NCBI GenBank assembly: GCA_021613535.1
Contig: CP075492.1
Span: 7,006,001 to 7,070,000 of the forward strand
DNA from: Adineta vaga
Taxonomy: Eukaryota; Rotifera
Direction: 5' to 3'
DNA length: 64,000 nucleotides
The stretch's first letter is position 1. Each line of letters opens with the position of its first letter. Of this stretch, positions 37,396 through 52,423 are shown piece after piece. The notes beneath the pieces are model-generated. The model saw only the letters and a program-made list of their open reading frames with translations. It was not told where the DNA came from and searched no databases. Position numbers and translations under genes: made by a program.

Positions 37396-38978
37396 TCAAT
37401 TGATATCAACTGCCCATTTACTTGGTTTTCGACCAAACTAAATATTAAAAAGCAACAACAGGTAATTACTATTATGTAGAAAGAATGAAAAATTGCTTAC
37501 TTGAATAGCAACAATTTCATCGTGAAATCGAGTTGTTATTGGAGCTCCTAGATAAAATTATTCAGTAGATATATTACTATACAATAAATGAAAAGGCGGA
37601 CCTTCGTTCATGGTAGCTAGATCATACGATTTTCCTTCATAAACAATTCGTTCAACTGGACAAACAATTGCTGCTGTACCTGCACCAAACATTTCCAAAA
37701 GCTAATATCAAAACATAAACGTACAAAAGAAGTGTATGTACAATTCAATATATTCCTACTCGATTCTCTTGTTGTGCTTCTATAAGTTCATCCATGGTTA
37801 TCTCACGTTCAGAAACAGTCATATCTTTCTAAAATAAATTCGAATCATAATATTAGAAAAATTACTGTATTCATATTTTACCCATGTACGACCAAGATCA
37901 ATAATACTTTGACGAGTAACACCAGGTAAAATAAGTCCATTCAAAGGTGGTGTTACTAATTCAACACCACCCTTCTTATTTTTCAAGCACATAAATACAT
38001 TCATTGTACCAACTTCTGTAATATATCGTTTATCACCATACAACCATAATACTTGTTGGCAACCTTCTGCTTGAGCCATTTTATTAACATAAATAGTTGG
38101 CCCATAGTTTCTACATATTCACACGAAATTCAAAGATGAAAAAATAAATTAAAATACTGACGAGCCTGCCTTGAATGCACCCATACCACCAGGAAATGCT
38201 CGGCAATGAACAGTATCTGCTAGTAATGAAACAGGTTTAAAACCAGTTGGAAAATATGGACCAACAGGTCCTGTAATTACGAATAATAACGATTCTGATG
38301 AAGCAGCAACACCCAACGTTGGCTACATGAACTTCTTATTAAGTTAATTGTTTTAGAAAATTCAACAAAACATACTTCAGTGCCAATTAATGTTGGTCGA
38401 ATGTAAAGTGTACTTGATGTTGATCTAGGTACCCAATCAGCATCGACATGAACTAATTTTTTGATACATTCTAATAACTCATTTCCATCGAATGTCTATT
38501 CAAAGACAATTATTCTAATGAATATAATTGAATAAGAATTCTTACTGGTAAAACACTTCGTTCAGCAGTGGAAATCATTCGTTTCATATTTAAATCAGGT
38601 CGAAAGAGTCGAATTTTTCCATCAACACCACGATAAGCTTTCATACCTTCGAATAACTTGACAAAACACAAAATTTATATTGAGATGTTGAGTAAAAATC
38701 ATACGTACTTCGGTCGCATAGTGTAGTACTTTAGCACTGGGATGAATGGAAAGATCCCTTAATGGTTCAATCACTGGTTTGTCCCAGCCAGATTTATTCG
38801 TATGTTTAATTGTTAACATATGATCAGAAAAACTTGCACCAAAAACTAGTTTTTCTGGATCTGGTTTAGAATTGCCACGTTCAGTTTTCTTTATGATCGT
38901 ATCAGCAGCACGAAATGTTGAAGCCGTAGCATAACTACGTCGAGATGCCAATAGACAAAGTCTAGGTGTAAATAACAT
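37396..38978 (-). CDS. BCAT: Branched-chain amino acid aminotransferase, probably mitochondrial
   Basis: Multi-exon gene starting [20 protein letters not shown], a basic, Arg/Ser-rich mitochondrial presequence. Landmarks in order: [29 protein letters not shown], then FEGMKAYRG-type sequence in the next exon, [33 protein letters not shown] with the expected pyridoxal-phosphate lysine, [37 protein letters not shown], and a terminal region rich in family residues ([14 protein letters not shown], then [14 protein letters not shown] before TGA). It transfers the amino group between leucine, isoleucine or valine and 2-oxoglutarate (class IV, fold type IV). Introns are about 45-75 bp. Confidence 0.94.
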
Positions 38979-39556
38979 GTCAGGAATTTCTCAATTGCAA
39001 GCAGATCTGGAATATAATACAAAAGAAATAGAGCAAATTCGAAAGAAGTAGAATTGAGATAAAGCACAAGCGATTTTTTTGAATTATTTTAATCAATGAG
39101 AATTTTAAATCAGCAATTATGGAATATGTACTTACATTATTCATGATAGATTGTAACTTACGAAAAATAATTGAACAATTCTGATAATACATGATGAAAA
39201 TTATTTTCAACAAAAAATTATTCACAATCATCTAGTGATCGTAGTCATACCTATAAATTTGCTGATCTTTTCTTTTTATCGTACGAAAATAGGCTAAGAA
39301 CTTTTAACCATTTTGAGGGTTCATGTACGCGAGTAACACGACCCTCCCTCGAAGCAGAAAATATCATCTGCATTATATGAGAAATCAGTTGAAATTTGTC
39401 AGGTGATTGAACGAATTACAATAGAGTAAGATAGATGGCGCTTAATATGGGGTTCTTCGTTCAGAGAGGTAGCACTGTAACAACTCGATAAGCAATGGTA
39501 AAATTAATATTCTTATTCTCATTCTTGTCTTGTAAACAGCCTGTTTTAAAAGGAAC
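38979..39556. other. Divergent promoter region, BCAT and TMEM216-like genes
   Basis: Separates two divergently transcribed genes. A possible 5' UTR intron of the TMEM216-like gene runs from about 39498 (GTAAAA) to AAACAG at 39540. No coding sequence was seen. Confidence 0.45.
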
Positions 39557-40054
39557 ATGTTTCTCACTGTATCTGATCAATCAAGCACAGCACTTCATCT
39601 ACTTTTACGTATAAATAGGAATTATACAATCTTTTGGTTCATTCTCGAAATAGTTCTATTTATTTTTAAATATTATCATTTAACTTATGGTACCAATGCA
39701 TTTGGTGTAGAAATGGCAATCATATTTATGTTATGTTTCAATGAATTTATTCGACAATTTTTTGGTATTAAAGGAAATTTAATGCTTCAAACAAGTCTTC
39801 TAATTCTCTTTATTGTCTATGGTATTTTTTGTATAGTTGGCTTTATTTTCTTTCTGGTTTTACAATCCTATATTCAACGTGTGGAAATTCTTCTTTCAGG
39901 AATTGGTTTAGCATTAATTTTAGTTGAAATTTTACTTAGTATTATAACAATTATTCGTAATAGTCGAGCAATGCCTGTTTTAACAAACGAACAAAAAGTT
40001 GAACGAATGCAACAAGCAACCTTACGATTGAAATCATCGAAAAAAACAGAATAA
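39557..40054 (+). CDS. TMEM216-like: TMEM216/TMEM80-family ciliary transition-zone membrane protein
   Basis: Single-exon frame of 165 codons with four predicted helices: FWFILEIVLFIFKYY, AIIFMLCFNEFI, TSLLILFIVYGIFCIVGFIFF and GIGLALILVEILLSIITII. The family signature is the stretch EFIRQFFGIKGNL, matching EVIRLFFGTKGNL in TMEM216, followed by LQSYIQRVEILLSGI, like LQTYVLRLEVIMNGI. The length is close to human TMEM216 (about 145 residues), plus a short charged tail. TMEM216 proteins act in the MKS/Joubert module at the base of cilia. TMEM216 and TMEM80 cannot be told apart with certainty here. Confidence 0.85.
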   Translation: MFLTVSDQSSTALHLLLRINRNYTIFWFILEIVLFIFKYYHLTYGTNAFGVEMAIIFMLCFNEFIRQFFGIKGNLMLQTSLLILFIVYGIFCIVGFIFFLVLQSYIQRVEILLSGIGLALILVEILLSIITIIRNSRAMPVLTNEQKVERMQQATLRLKSSKKTE

Positions 40055-40483
40055 TATACATTCTTATAGAATTAGATCGTTAGAAGAAAATTTTGTGCAT
40101 AAAATCAATGAAATATTTCATTGACAACGAACAATGGAGATTACTATTATGGTTCACATAATATGTTAGACTCTTTGTTTTGAAAATAACATCTATGTAA
40201 CAATACAAGTCTGTTTTTCTTGCATTGATGTGAAAATAAAAGCTTCAAATGCATTGTTTTGTACGTTCACTCTCGATAGTGTAGGTAAAAGGAATCCGAC
40301 GAATCATAGATCTTATCTGGTTTCTATAGTTATATATGTGATGATATTAAAGACACATGTACAAAGAAAAAGAAAAAAAAAACAATTTCAATTTTGTCAA
40401 TAAAGAAAGAAAAACAAATGTACAGAAGAAACGTTTTTGTCGTTCACAAATTATTCAAACACTAAAATAAATCAGAAGAAAAT
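40055..40483. other. Spacer between convergent TMEM216-like and NKX6 genes
   Basis: AT-rich 3' flanks of both genes, with an AAATAAAAG poly(A)-like signal near 40235. No gene was seen. Confidence 0.45.
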
Positions 40484-42963
40484 TTAAGCTGAACTCGAAT
40501 CCGATTCGATTGTAGGAATTAATTCATCATTGTGTTTCTTCGTTCGTTTACTTCCACTTTCATTATGTATTTCAGCTGCATGTTTTTTTCGCCATTTCGT
40601 ACGTCTAAAAAAATAAATCAATGATATTCAATAACAAAATGGATCAAATCAAAATTACCTATTTTGAAACCAAACCTAAAATAGAATCAATAAAAAAAAT
40701 ACTTGAATAACTTTTAGAAGAAATCACTAATTCTTACTTTAACCTGTGCTTCACTCATCGATAATTGTGAAGCAAGTCGTGAACGTTCTGTTCCGGCTAA
40801 ATATTTTGTATTTTCAAACATTTTTTCTAACGCAAAAATTTGATGACCAGTAAATGTCGGTCGACTACTTTTACGTTTCATATCTTTCAATGATTCATTT
40901 CCATTAACCATTGCCGAATAATGTGCTGCTTGAGAATTATCAATCGGAACACCTAAATAAAGATTTGTTTATAGGAAAAAGCAATTAGAATTCACGCTTT
41001 ATTGATAACCTTTAGTGAAGAGATGAAAATATAAACATACTTCAGAATGAGCTCGAGAAAGAAGAAAAAAGATTATTCAAAACGAAAGACGTGTGTATGC
41101 ACGTCGGTTCACACATTGATGATGCCATTGTCTGTCAAATGCATCTAAACATCGATCTTATTTTTTCGAGTGGATGCACTTTTGACTGTGTTTGATGACA
41201 ATTTCATGGTGTACCGCAGCAAAAATCACATGTCCATCGATCATCATAGATCTGATTAGTAATTAAATAATGACAGTGAAAGAAAAAGTGAAGAAAAGTT
41301 CTTGATCATAGGTCATTCGTTTTTATTCATTTAGTGTGCATCTACCTTACCATTAAAATGATGTCATATACATTTCTCCTCTATTTTAATGGTGTATATG
41401 TCAATACGTAATGATCATTTACCTTCGATAATATTAATTTTTCTTTCGCAAACAATATAGACATGCAATCAAGCGTGTTTTTAATATATCAAATTATGTA
41501 TACGAACATGGATTTGTGACTTTTTCAATATTTCATTCAAATGTGACATCATGATGGAATGTATATATAGATATATATTTTCATTCGCAAACTCAATCAA
41601 TCGGAAAAGAAAAGAACTGAATAGTTAGTACTTTTTTTTCTTCTAAGATAAATCAAAATTGACCACATGATTTTTGTTTAGTTTCTATGGTTCATTGATA
41701 AAATGTTGAAAGATCGATATTCTTTCAAGAACGGAAGCGGCATATGACACAATATCATATGCATCCATTTCTTATTTTGCTTTTTTTTCTCCTTTCACAA
41801 GATGTTTCGGCTCATTGCTTTTACCTTCTGGACTCTTTTGATCAATTAATCTTATTTTTGTTTTTTTCTCCTCTATCACGAATATTATGTGTTATTTATT
41901 CGTAAGAAAAAGTGTCATTTGCTGCTCATTAAATATGTGTTGATCTCATTAAAAAAAGATTCTTGCACGCATGTATCATATATCGAAGGTGTTTAATAGG
42001 GATAGAAATGAAGGTTTGACGAAAGTGTCAACAAATCAATTGAGCAACGCTACATCGATATGTCTATTCGTCACACTTAAGAAAACAATGATCTGTAATC
42101 GAGTGCCATTCGATTTTACAAAATGTCATTTGTATTTCTATGACAAATTCTCACTCTCAAATGTTTGAATTGATAGATGAAGCTGAATGTGACACTTGAT
42201 GAAAAAACGGAAATATCTTGTCATGAATTTTTTGTATTGCATAAAAAACGAGCTCAAGCAGATGTAATATGTCGGCGACAAATAGTATAAATCATCCTTC
42301 CAATCATCGAATAACCATTAAGACATAGAATATGAATAGATCGATGATTATGTATATGAGGTATTGAGCAACCTCCTCCCCCTCCTTCTTCTTATTCTCT
42401 ATACAATAGGATGCCATAAATGAGTCTGATGTAAGAGAAGCAAGAAAACAGTAGTGGCTTTTTTGATTTTATTTCTATTTACCTTTTGTCCATAGAGCAG
42501 ACGGAGGAGAAATTGTTGTTTGTGCAATAGGTATTTGTGACCAATCATCTCGTTGAAGAAAATTATTTGTTGATGGATGATGATGATGATGATTTTGTTG
42601 AATATAATTAAATTGTGTTAGATTCAATGTAGTAGGATTTGAACGTGTTAAAAGAAAATCATTTGCTAATGGTGGTGAATTTTGTGAACTTGAACTACAT
42701 GGATTAGTATCGAAAAGGAGTTTATTTGGCATTGTTGATTGAATATAAGGATGTTTTTCTATTAAATTTCCACTATTTCCTGCTGTCGTTGGTGTTGTCG
42801 ATGATGATGATGAAGCGAAAAATGATGGTATAGAATTACCCGAAAACCAAAAATTTGGTTGATGTTGATTTGATGTTGTTGCTGTTGATAACATCATCTC
42901 ATCAATTGATGATGAATTTTCAATCGGAGTCGATGATATTGTCCAACAAGGTGGTAATAACAT
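40484..42963 (-). CDS. NKX6: NK6-class homeobox transcription factor
   Basis: Exons 42963-42483, 40952-40738, 40675-40659 and 40604-40484 join in frame to about 277 codons. The homeodomain reads [19 protein letters not shown], then [18 protein letters not shown] and [16 protein letters not shown], and continues [16 protein letters not shown](T/S)GxQIFALEKxFExTKYLAGxER is specific to NKX6/HGTX. A 17-bp microexon (40659-40675) encodes only VWFQN and two bases of the next Arg. The N-terminal part is low-complexity Ser/Thr/Asn/His with a His run from (GAT)n; I see no clear TN/eh1 repressor motif. The first intron (1.5 kb) is the longest in the window and may hold enhancers. A 5' UTR intron (about 42965-43020) is likely. 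NKX6 factors specify motor neurons and pancreatic or gut cells in other animals. Confidence 0.93.
41349..41393. repeat. Short inverted repeat in the NKX6 first intron
   Basis: ACCATTAAAAT (41349-41359) and ATTTTAATGGT (41383-41393) are perfect inverse arms around a 23-base loop. Each arm contains a TAAT-type homeodomain core, so a paired binding site is as plausible as an RNA hairpin. Confidence 0.4.
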
Positions 42964-44011
42964 ACTAAAAAGAACAAATGAAATATTGATTTCATTATAT
43001 GAATATAGTGTTAATGACTTACTACAAATCAACTACAATATAAACTTCAATATATTGTCTCTTTTTCTTTCAAGTAATAGATGTTATTAGTTTTTAATAC
43101 TTCGAGGATGAAAGAGAAATATCTTTATGATTAGATTTCCGTTCGAACAATTAATCAAGTATTACTTGTCGTCGCGTTCCTCTAGACTGTTTGAGTATAT
43201 ATATGTGTGAATCGCTTTTCGATAGATATTTTCATTTGTTCTTTTCTCTTTCTCGTCCTACTCGTCGTCTTTTTTTTCTCTTTACACTCAATATACATGT
43301 ATACCAATCTTTTTCTTCTCTTCATACAAACATAGAGAACGGACCAATTTTTCATTGGTCATATTCTTTTGTATATTCCTATTCGTTCTTCAACAGAAAA
43401 GAGAATCTCAACGAAGATAACATCCTTTTAGTACTATCCCAAGAGACTATTTAGATTATGCAAATATATATTCTTGTTTAATATTCAGAACTATCGATCA
43501 AATTTTTTTCAAAAAAATAAAAAAAAGAGGAAGAGATTTTCTATTTTACATACAATCAGTAACAATTAATTGATGTATATGTTCTTTTCTCTAACATAGG
43601 GTGTATAAAATAAATGGTTTCATCTAGCAAACGAATCAAATTGCAATTATGTCCATCACTCGTCGTTTTCTCTCGTATAAACAAGGCAAAACGAGTGAGA
43701 GAGAAGAAGATATGTCCAAAGAAGAAAAAGAAAACGTTGTAAGTAATGAATGCAAAAGCAACATATATCATTAAATGTCTTTAATTGTTAATTTGAATAG
43801 GGATATATATATATATATTTCGTTTTTTTTCTCGAAGTATCATTCATTATAAAATAATTTCCTTGATTTTATTTATTAGTAATCAGATAAATACGTACGA
43901 TACGAATTTATTTTAAAATCAACGTTTGTTTATTAACCAGATATTTTAGATGAGAGAAAAAAGCGACTACCTATCTAACTACAATGGATAAAAGAGTCAT
44001 TGGATGAATTT
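42964..44011. other. NKX6 upstream region and GST 3' flank
   Basis: About 1 kb of AT-rich and CT-rich DNA, including a (TA)n run near 43805. It holds the likely non-coding first exon and promoter of the NKX6 gene. No coding gene was seen. Confidence 0.45.
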
Positions 44012-44859
44012 TCAAGCCTTTTCATCTTGTAAGACTTTTTCTTTTAAACGCATGGAAACCACATGTGCTTGATCAAAATGTGGTTGAGTTTCTTTCTTGA
44101 CACGTTCCATCCAATCTTGAACACGAGGAAATTTTTCGGTATCATAATTATAACCCGCTGATATGGGTTGCATCATTTCACACACACCTAGAAAAGATTT
44201 CAAGTTGATATTCATCATCTATTTGTTCGATAGGAATTTACCAAGTAAATCAGAAATTGTGATGTGATTACCAGCTAAATATGGTGATCGTGTTAACCAA
44301 ATATTTTCAAGATGATCCGTTGATTCTTCCCATTTCTTTTGAGATTTTTCTAATTCTTTAGAACTTGGTGGTTTACCGGTAATACGAGGAATGATAATCT
44401 AAATCAACGATAGATTGATTCAAATAAAAATTGATATTTTTCTTCAAGTTTTTCTACTTTAGTACGAAAAAGTGTTGAACCACTTAAACGTAAATTTAAA
44501 TGTTGCCAATGATTATATTCATCCACACGTGTTCGTTCTTTTAATTCCATTGGATACCAATCATATTTTTTATGTTTAGTACAAAGATATGTTAAAATAG
44601 CCACACTGAAATAGATTTCATAGGTAATATTTCATTTTTCTATCAATCAGAAAAACTACCTTTCTGTAAGAACAAAACCAGAATCATCAATCACGGGTAC
44701 TTTTCGAAATGGATTTACCTGATTGAATTCATCAGTCATATGTTCAAGTTTTCTCAAAGCAACTTCTTTCGCTTCGTATGGAATACCTGTCATTTTCAGA
44801 AATATATACAAAGCTCGACATGGCTGAGACATTAAATCATAATAAAACTTTAGTGTCAT
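44012..44859 (-). CDS. GSTT: Theta-class glutathione S-transferase
   Basis: Exons 44859-44660, 44605-44458, 44398-44242 and 44187-44012 join in frame to 226 residues, the normal GST size. The thioredoxin-like N-terminal domain has FYYDLMSQPCRALYIFLK with the theta-class catalytic serine (DLMSQPCRA, as LLSQPCRA in GSTT1), the cis-Pro motif NPFRKVPVIDDSGFVLTES and AILTYL. The helical C-terminal domain has WQHLNLRLSGSTLF, PYLAGNHITISDLL (the ISDL capping motif) and the tail EMMQPISAGYNYDTEKFP. It conjugates glutathione to electrophiles in the cytosol. Introns are 45-60 bp. Confidence 0.94.
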
Positions 44860-45272
44860 CTGGAAATAACAGTAAATGTTAGATTAAAATTCTCCAAAAC
44901 TCAACGATTGATATCGATAGATGACTGAGGAAAGAAAAAAAAGTTCTAATTTAATCAAATAATAATTATTATTAAATTTCTCTTATTTAAACGGAAAAGT
45001 CAAAAATATACATAGATTGAATAAAAACAAACAAATTTTCTCTATCAGCACATAGACGTATTAATATCGACGAAAAATTTTGATCATACAATCTAATACT
45101 ATGAAAGGAGGAAAGCATTTGAATAATCGATTTTTTGGTTTTGTTCGAAATGAAAATTACAAGAGTGAAAGAAAAGAGAGAGAAAAAAAACACTAAAAGA
45201 AAAAAAGGCAAATGAGATCAGAAGAAAAAATTGAAAACTAAAACAATGAAGGCACTGATTTCTATTTGATTA
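44860..45272. other. GST upstream region
   Basis: About 410 bp of AT-rich spacer between the GST start and the WDR47 3' end, both on the minus strand. No gene was seen. Confidence 0.5.
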
Positions 45273-48678
<3,406 letters not shown>

Positions 48679-49239
48679 TATCTTGAAGAAAAAAGAAAAG
48701 AAGAAAAGAAATGTCAATAGAGATGTCTGTGTATCTACATAGCATCGAAAAAGGCAACAAAAAATGAGATGGGAGAGGAGAGAGAGAGAGCAAGAGAGCA
48801 GAAGAAGAAAAAAAAGGTAGACATACACACCGTATAGACGATATTTTGTTTGTCCAGTTAACACAAACGAGAGAAAAATGAATGTGAAGGCAAGATGACT
48901 ACCGATGATGAGGAGTTGTTCGATACATACGAATGAGCAATGAACATGAGAACAGAATATTGATGATGATGATAGAGAACAAGTTATGAACAAAAAATCT
49001 CATCGACAATGTGCGATATCCTCTATTTGTTTTTTTAATAGAGTAGATGTCGCTATTCTTTGGCCTATTCGATCATTCATAAAGTATATATAATCATATA
49101 TATATATAAAAACGATTGATTGTTTAATGGTTTAAAAATATCAACCTGCTCTTAATTCAATCTCGGAAACATAAAGTATATGTTTGCATCAGTTTTACTA
49201 AATTTTGATTTTTAAAATTCAATATTTCAAAGTATTTTA
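48679..49239. other. WDR47 upstream region
   Basis: Purine/pyrimidine-biased tracts near 48775-48815 (GAGA-rich on the plus strand). It should contain the WDR47 promoter. No coding gene was seen. Confidence 0.45.
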
Positions 49240-51804
49240 TTACTGATATAAAAAATAATTAGAAAGCGAAAACTCAACATTGTTCGACTGTATAAACGTT
49301 TCCGTTCGAGTACATTGATGATTTGGATCGCTAGCTAAAAAATATGAAAAACATCTAGTTTAAATCAAGTTTGACAATAGGTCGCTACTACTCACTATAA
49401 TCTCCATAATTAATAAACGTATTTAGAAGTTCATATTCATCAAGACCATTATATGGATTGTGATTCAGTTCTATGGTTTTTGAAATACTTTTCTTTGAAA
49501 TCCTTACATGTAAACAATTTGGTAAGGGATATAGACTAGGACGTGAAGAAAACGAAATTTCTTTGTGCACTACACCACGAATTTCTGTTGGATCTAATAG
49601 ATGATCATTCAAATATACAACAAAGCCTAAACAAACAATATTCATACAAATAAAAATGTATCGACATTGAAACTTACCATCCTTTTCACTGTCAGTATTT
49701 AATGGTACAACAATTTTATTATTACCACATATGCACAACTGTTTTGGAGTTACTTGATGTTTATCAATAGCTAATAATGTGTTACTTTTACCTTGAAAAG
49801 AAATATAGATGATGGTGATATTGGCAAAGAGAAAGACATATTCAAATCACTTTCTTCGATCAATTCTGTTTCGATACAATTGGAAATGATTTCTAATTCT
49901 TGTTGATTTGTTCGTCGACTAAGAAAAATTCTAAGTTTACATAGTTTATACAATTGATTTTCAATCGACATATTTTCTTCTTCTTCTTCTTCTTCTTCGT
50001 CTTCTCTGTTGGTCATTAATAACTCATCATCGGTTTCTTCAACGTCACTCGAATCTTGTGCATTATCTGTACTAACAATATCATCACTGGTTTTACACAA
50101 GCCAAACATGATCATTTTTAAGCTAAAACAGAAAACGATCACATTATGTTCATCATGTTGATTAATAATAATAAATCTTACGTTTTTTTACGTTGATCAT
50201 ACTCATCTTTTGTAACACAATAAAGAATACTTCGAGCATTTTTATCAAATCCATACATATTGTTAATAATAAGATCGTCAAGTGTCAATGGACAAGTACC
50301 TCTTTTTCTTTTCTTTCCACATTCTACTCGTGATTTAACTTTTGTTTCAGGTGGTACTATAACTTTTTTTGGATGTGGTTTATTGTCATAAGTTACCAAC
50401 TGAACAATAACACACAAATCATTTGAACTGCAATTAATTCCTAGTGGCCACTAAATAAGAAAACAAATAGTTTCGTTTTCATAACATGTTTTTATTTCAA
50501 ATTTTACTTCTATAGTAATATAATGTCGTTGACCATTTCTTCCCTGAATAGCAGGACATTTTTTGTTTCTTAAACAGCGAATGTATCGAGTTTTCCATAA
50601 TTTTTGTGGTTGTTCAGTGATATTTAAATTAATTAAATTCAGTTCCGATGTTATTTGTTTTACACGTGAAAGTAATTGTGAAAGGGACGAGTTCATTCTG
50701 TCTAAATCAATATGTTTTGGGATAGACGATGTTGATAATATCACAGGCGCGGAATGTTGAATCTGATGATCAAAATGAGCACGATTAAGGTCACCTGGTA
50801 CTATATTCAGAAGGATATTTAATAACGAAAGAAAAATATTGAAACATAGTTACTTGATGTGTTTTTTTCTGTAGTTTCATATAATTCTTCTCCTGTCATA
50901 TACGTATTAATCGAATGATATGCTGGCCGAAAATATGGAAATGTAGAAATTCCATTGTCGAAAAGATTCGATAAAATGTCCATAGTTTCTTGAGGAGATA
51001 CATTGACACTTTGAGATATAGTGCTTCGAAGATTTTTTAAACGTTCTTCTGAAAAATAGATTTTATATATTTATTTACTATATTTTATATTATAACATAC
51101 TGCCGGTATTTGCAGGAATAGTCATATGAGCTAACTCTGATTTCGATTGATTGACCATTAGAGTTAGATCTCCGAGCAGTTGACAACAGTAATCGAAAGC
51201 AGTCATTTCTTCTTGCTCAGTGAATGTATTTTCTGAATGAAAATATATATTATTTTTAATGAAAAGTATTTTGTAATAAATATACCTTGGTTGATAATTG
51301 TATTTGTAGTCAAAGATGGTGATACCGAATTATTTTCAGATACATCATCTAAAATTATCAATATAATACAATATGATGTGATCTTGGATCGACTCACGGT
51401 GATTTTCTTTCATAGTATGAGAATTCCAATCGTTGTTTATTGTCGAATTTGCAGAGGTAAAAATCTGTTCTGATGGTTTACTTGTTTCATATGTATATGG
51501 ATGAGAAAAAAATGTGTTTGACGATTGATTATCATTATCTACAACTCCAAATGGATACGTATCAGAAAAAATAGCAGTTTCTCCATGTTCATGCACAATA
51601 GTTGAGGCCGTGTTGATTGCAAATTGTTCGTTATTTGAGCTTTTAAAAAGAGAGTATAAATAGGTAATATATTTAAGAATATAAATACCTTGAAATAGCT
51701 GCTGATGATGTCGGATTGAACTGAGGTAAACCCTCAGTTAGATAATCAATAATTTCGCGCATACGATGAATTTTATCATCATTTTGTCTGGCTCCGCAAT
51801 CCAT
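49240..51804 (-). CDS. Divergent nuclear-factor-like protein, possible Rel-homology protein
   Basis: Multi-exon gene starting MDCGARQNDDKIHRMREII at 51804 and ending SLSNYFLYQ at 49240. The middle part resembles a Rel-homology domain in order and spacing: ITEQPQKLWKTRYIRC (RHD: VEQPxxxFRFRYxxE), CPAIQGRNGQRHYITIEV (like GxLxGxxSxxxxKxxPxV), LCVIVQLVTYDNKPHPKKVI (like AxVxVxLVTxxxxPHxH) and FDKNARSILYCVTKDEYDQR (like FxNMGIIHxxKKxIFEExxxR). The usual RFRYxCEG DNA-contact loop is not conserved. A poly-Glu run from (TTC)n at 49978-49999 and a C-terminal beta-rich region (GNNKIVVPLNTDSEKDG, FVVYLNDHLLDP) that could be an IPT fold follow. The N-terminal half is Ser/Asn-rich. I am confident that it is a gene but not of its family; another p53-like/Ig-fold factor is possible. 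Confidence 0.5.
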
Positions 51805-52423
51805 ATTATGCTTTGAGAATATTTCAAGAAACAATAGTTACAGGCGATACGAGTGAAAGTTTGTTTGAGAATGAAAAGAAAAGTATGCAATATAGTTTTT
51901 GTTCTGACTTTTTTTTTAAATCAACACATATTTATCCTACTCACTACTATTTTGACTAGGCAAAAGGAAAGACAAAAAATTTCACATGACGAGCGACACA
52001 CATTACAGCACTTTTTAGTTGACTCTCTGATATGGTCTATAAATTATACATAAATAAAAAATAAGTCGATAATTAATCATGAATACAAATCTATGGTTAC
52101 CTTAGTATTTCATAAAAAAGATTATAAATACTGAATGTTACTTTTTACGACTGTTTATCGAATTATATAATTACTTATCTTTAAACTACTGCATTTTAGC
52201 AAATAAACTTGTACTAAAAGATGACTGTCAAATTTACCTTTGTAATATTCTATAATTATGATTATTTTATTCATAAAAAAGCGATAATAGAGAAATATTG
52301 TCAGAAATTATCAAAACAAAAACACACACAGATTGATCACATCAAATTTCTCAACAAATTATCTAAATAATGTATTTAGATAGCATATAAACATAATTCA
52401 CAATGATATGATAAAAAAAGGAA
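51805..52423. other. Intergenic, no gene seen
   Basis: AT-rich region between the 5' end of the Rel-like gene and the 3' end of APLF. A 66-codon plus-strand frame at 51853-52053 has no coding character. Confidence 0.5.

Noticed and set aside
41971-42168. 65-codon plus-strand frame in the NKX6 first intron
   Set aside because: No family similarity or splice context; an open frame by chance in a long intron.
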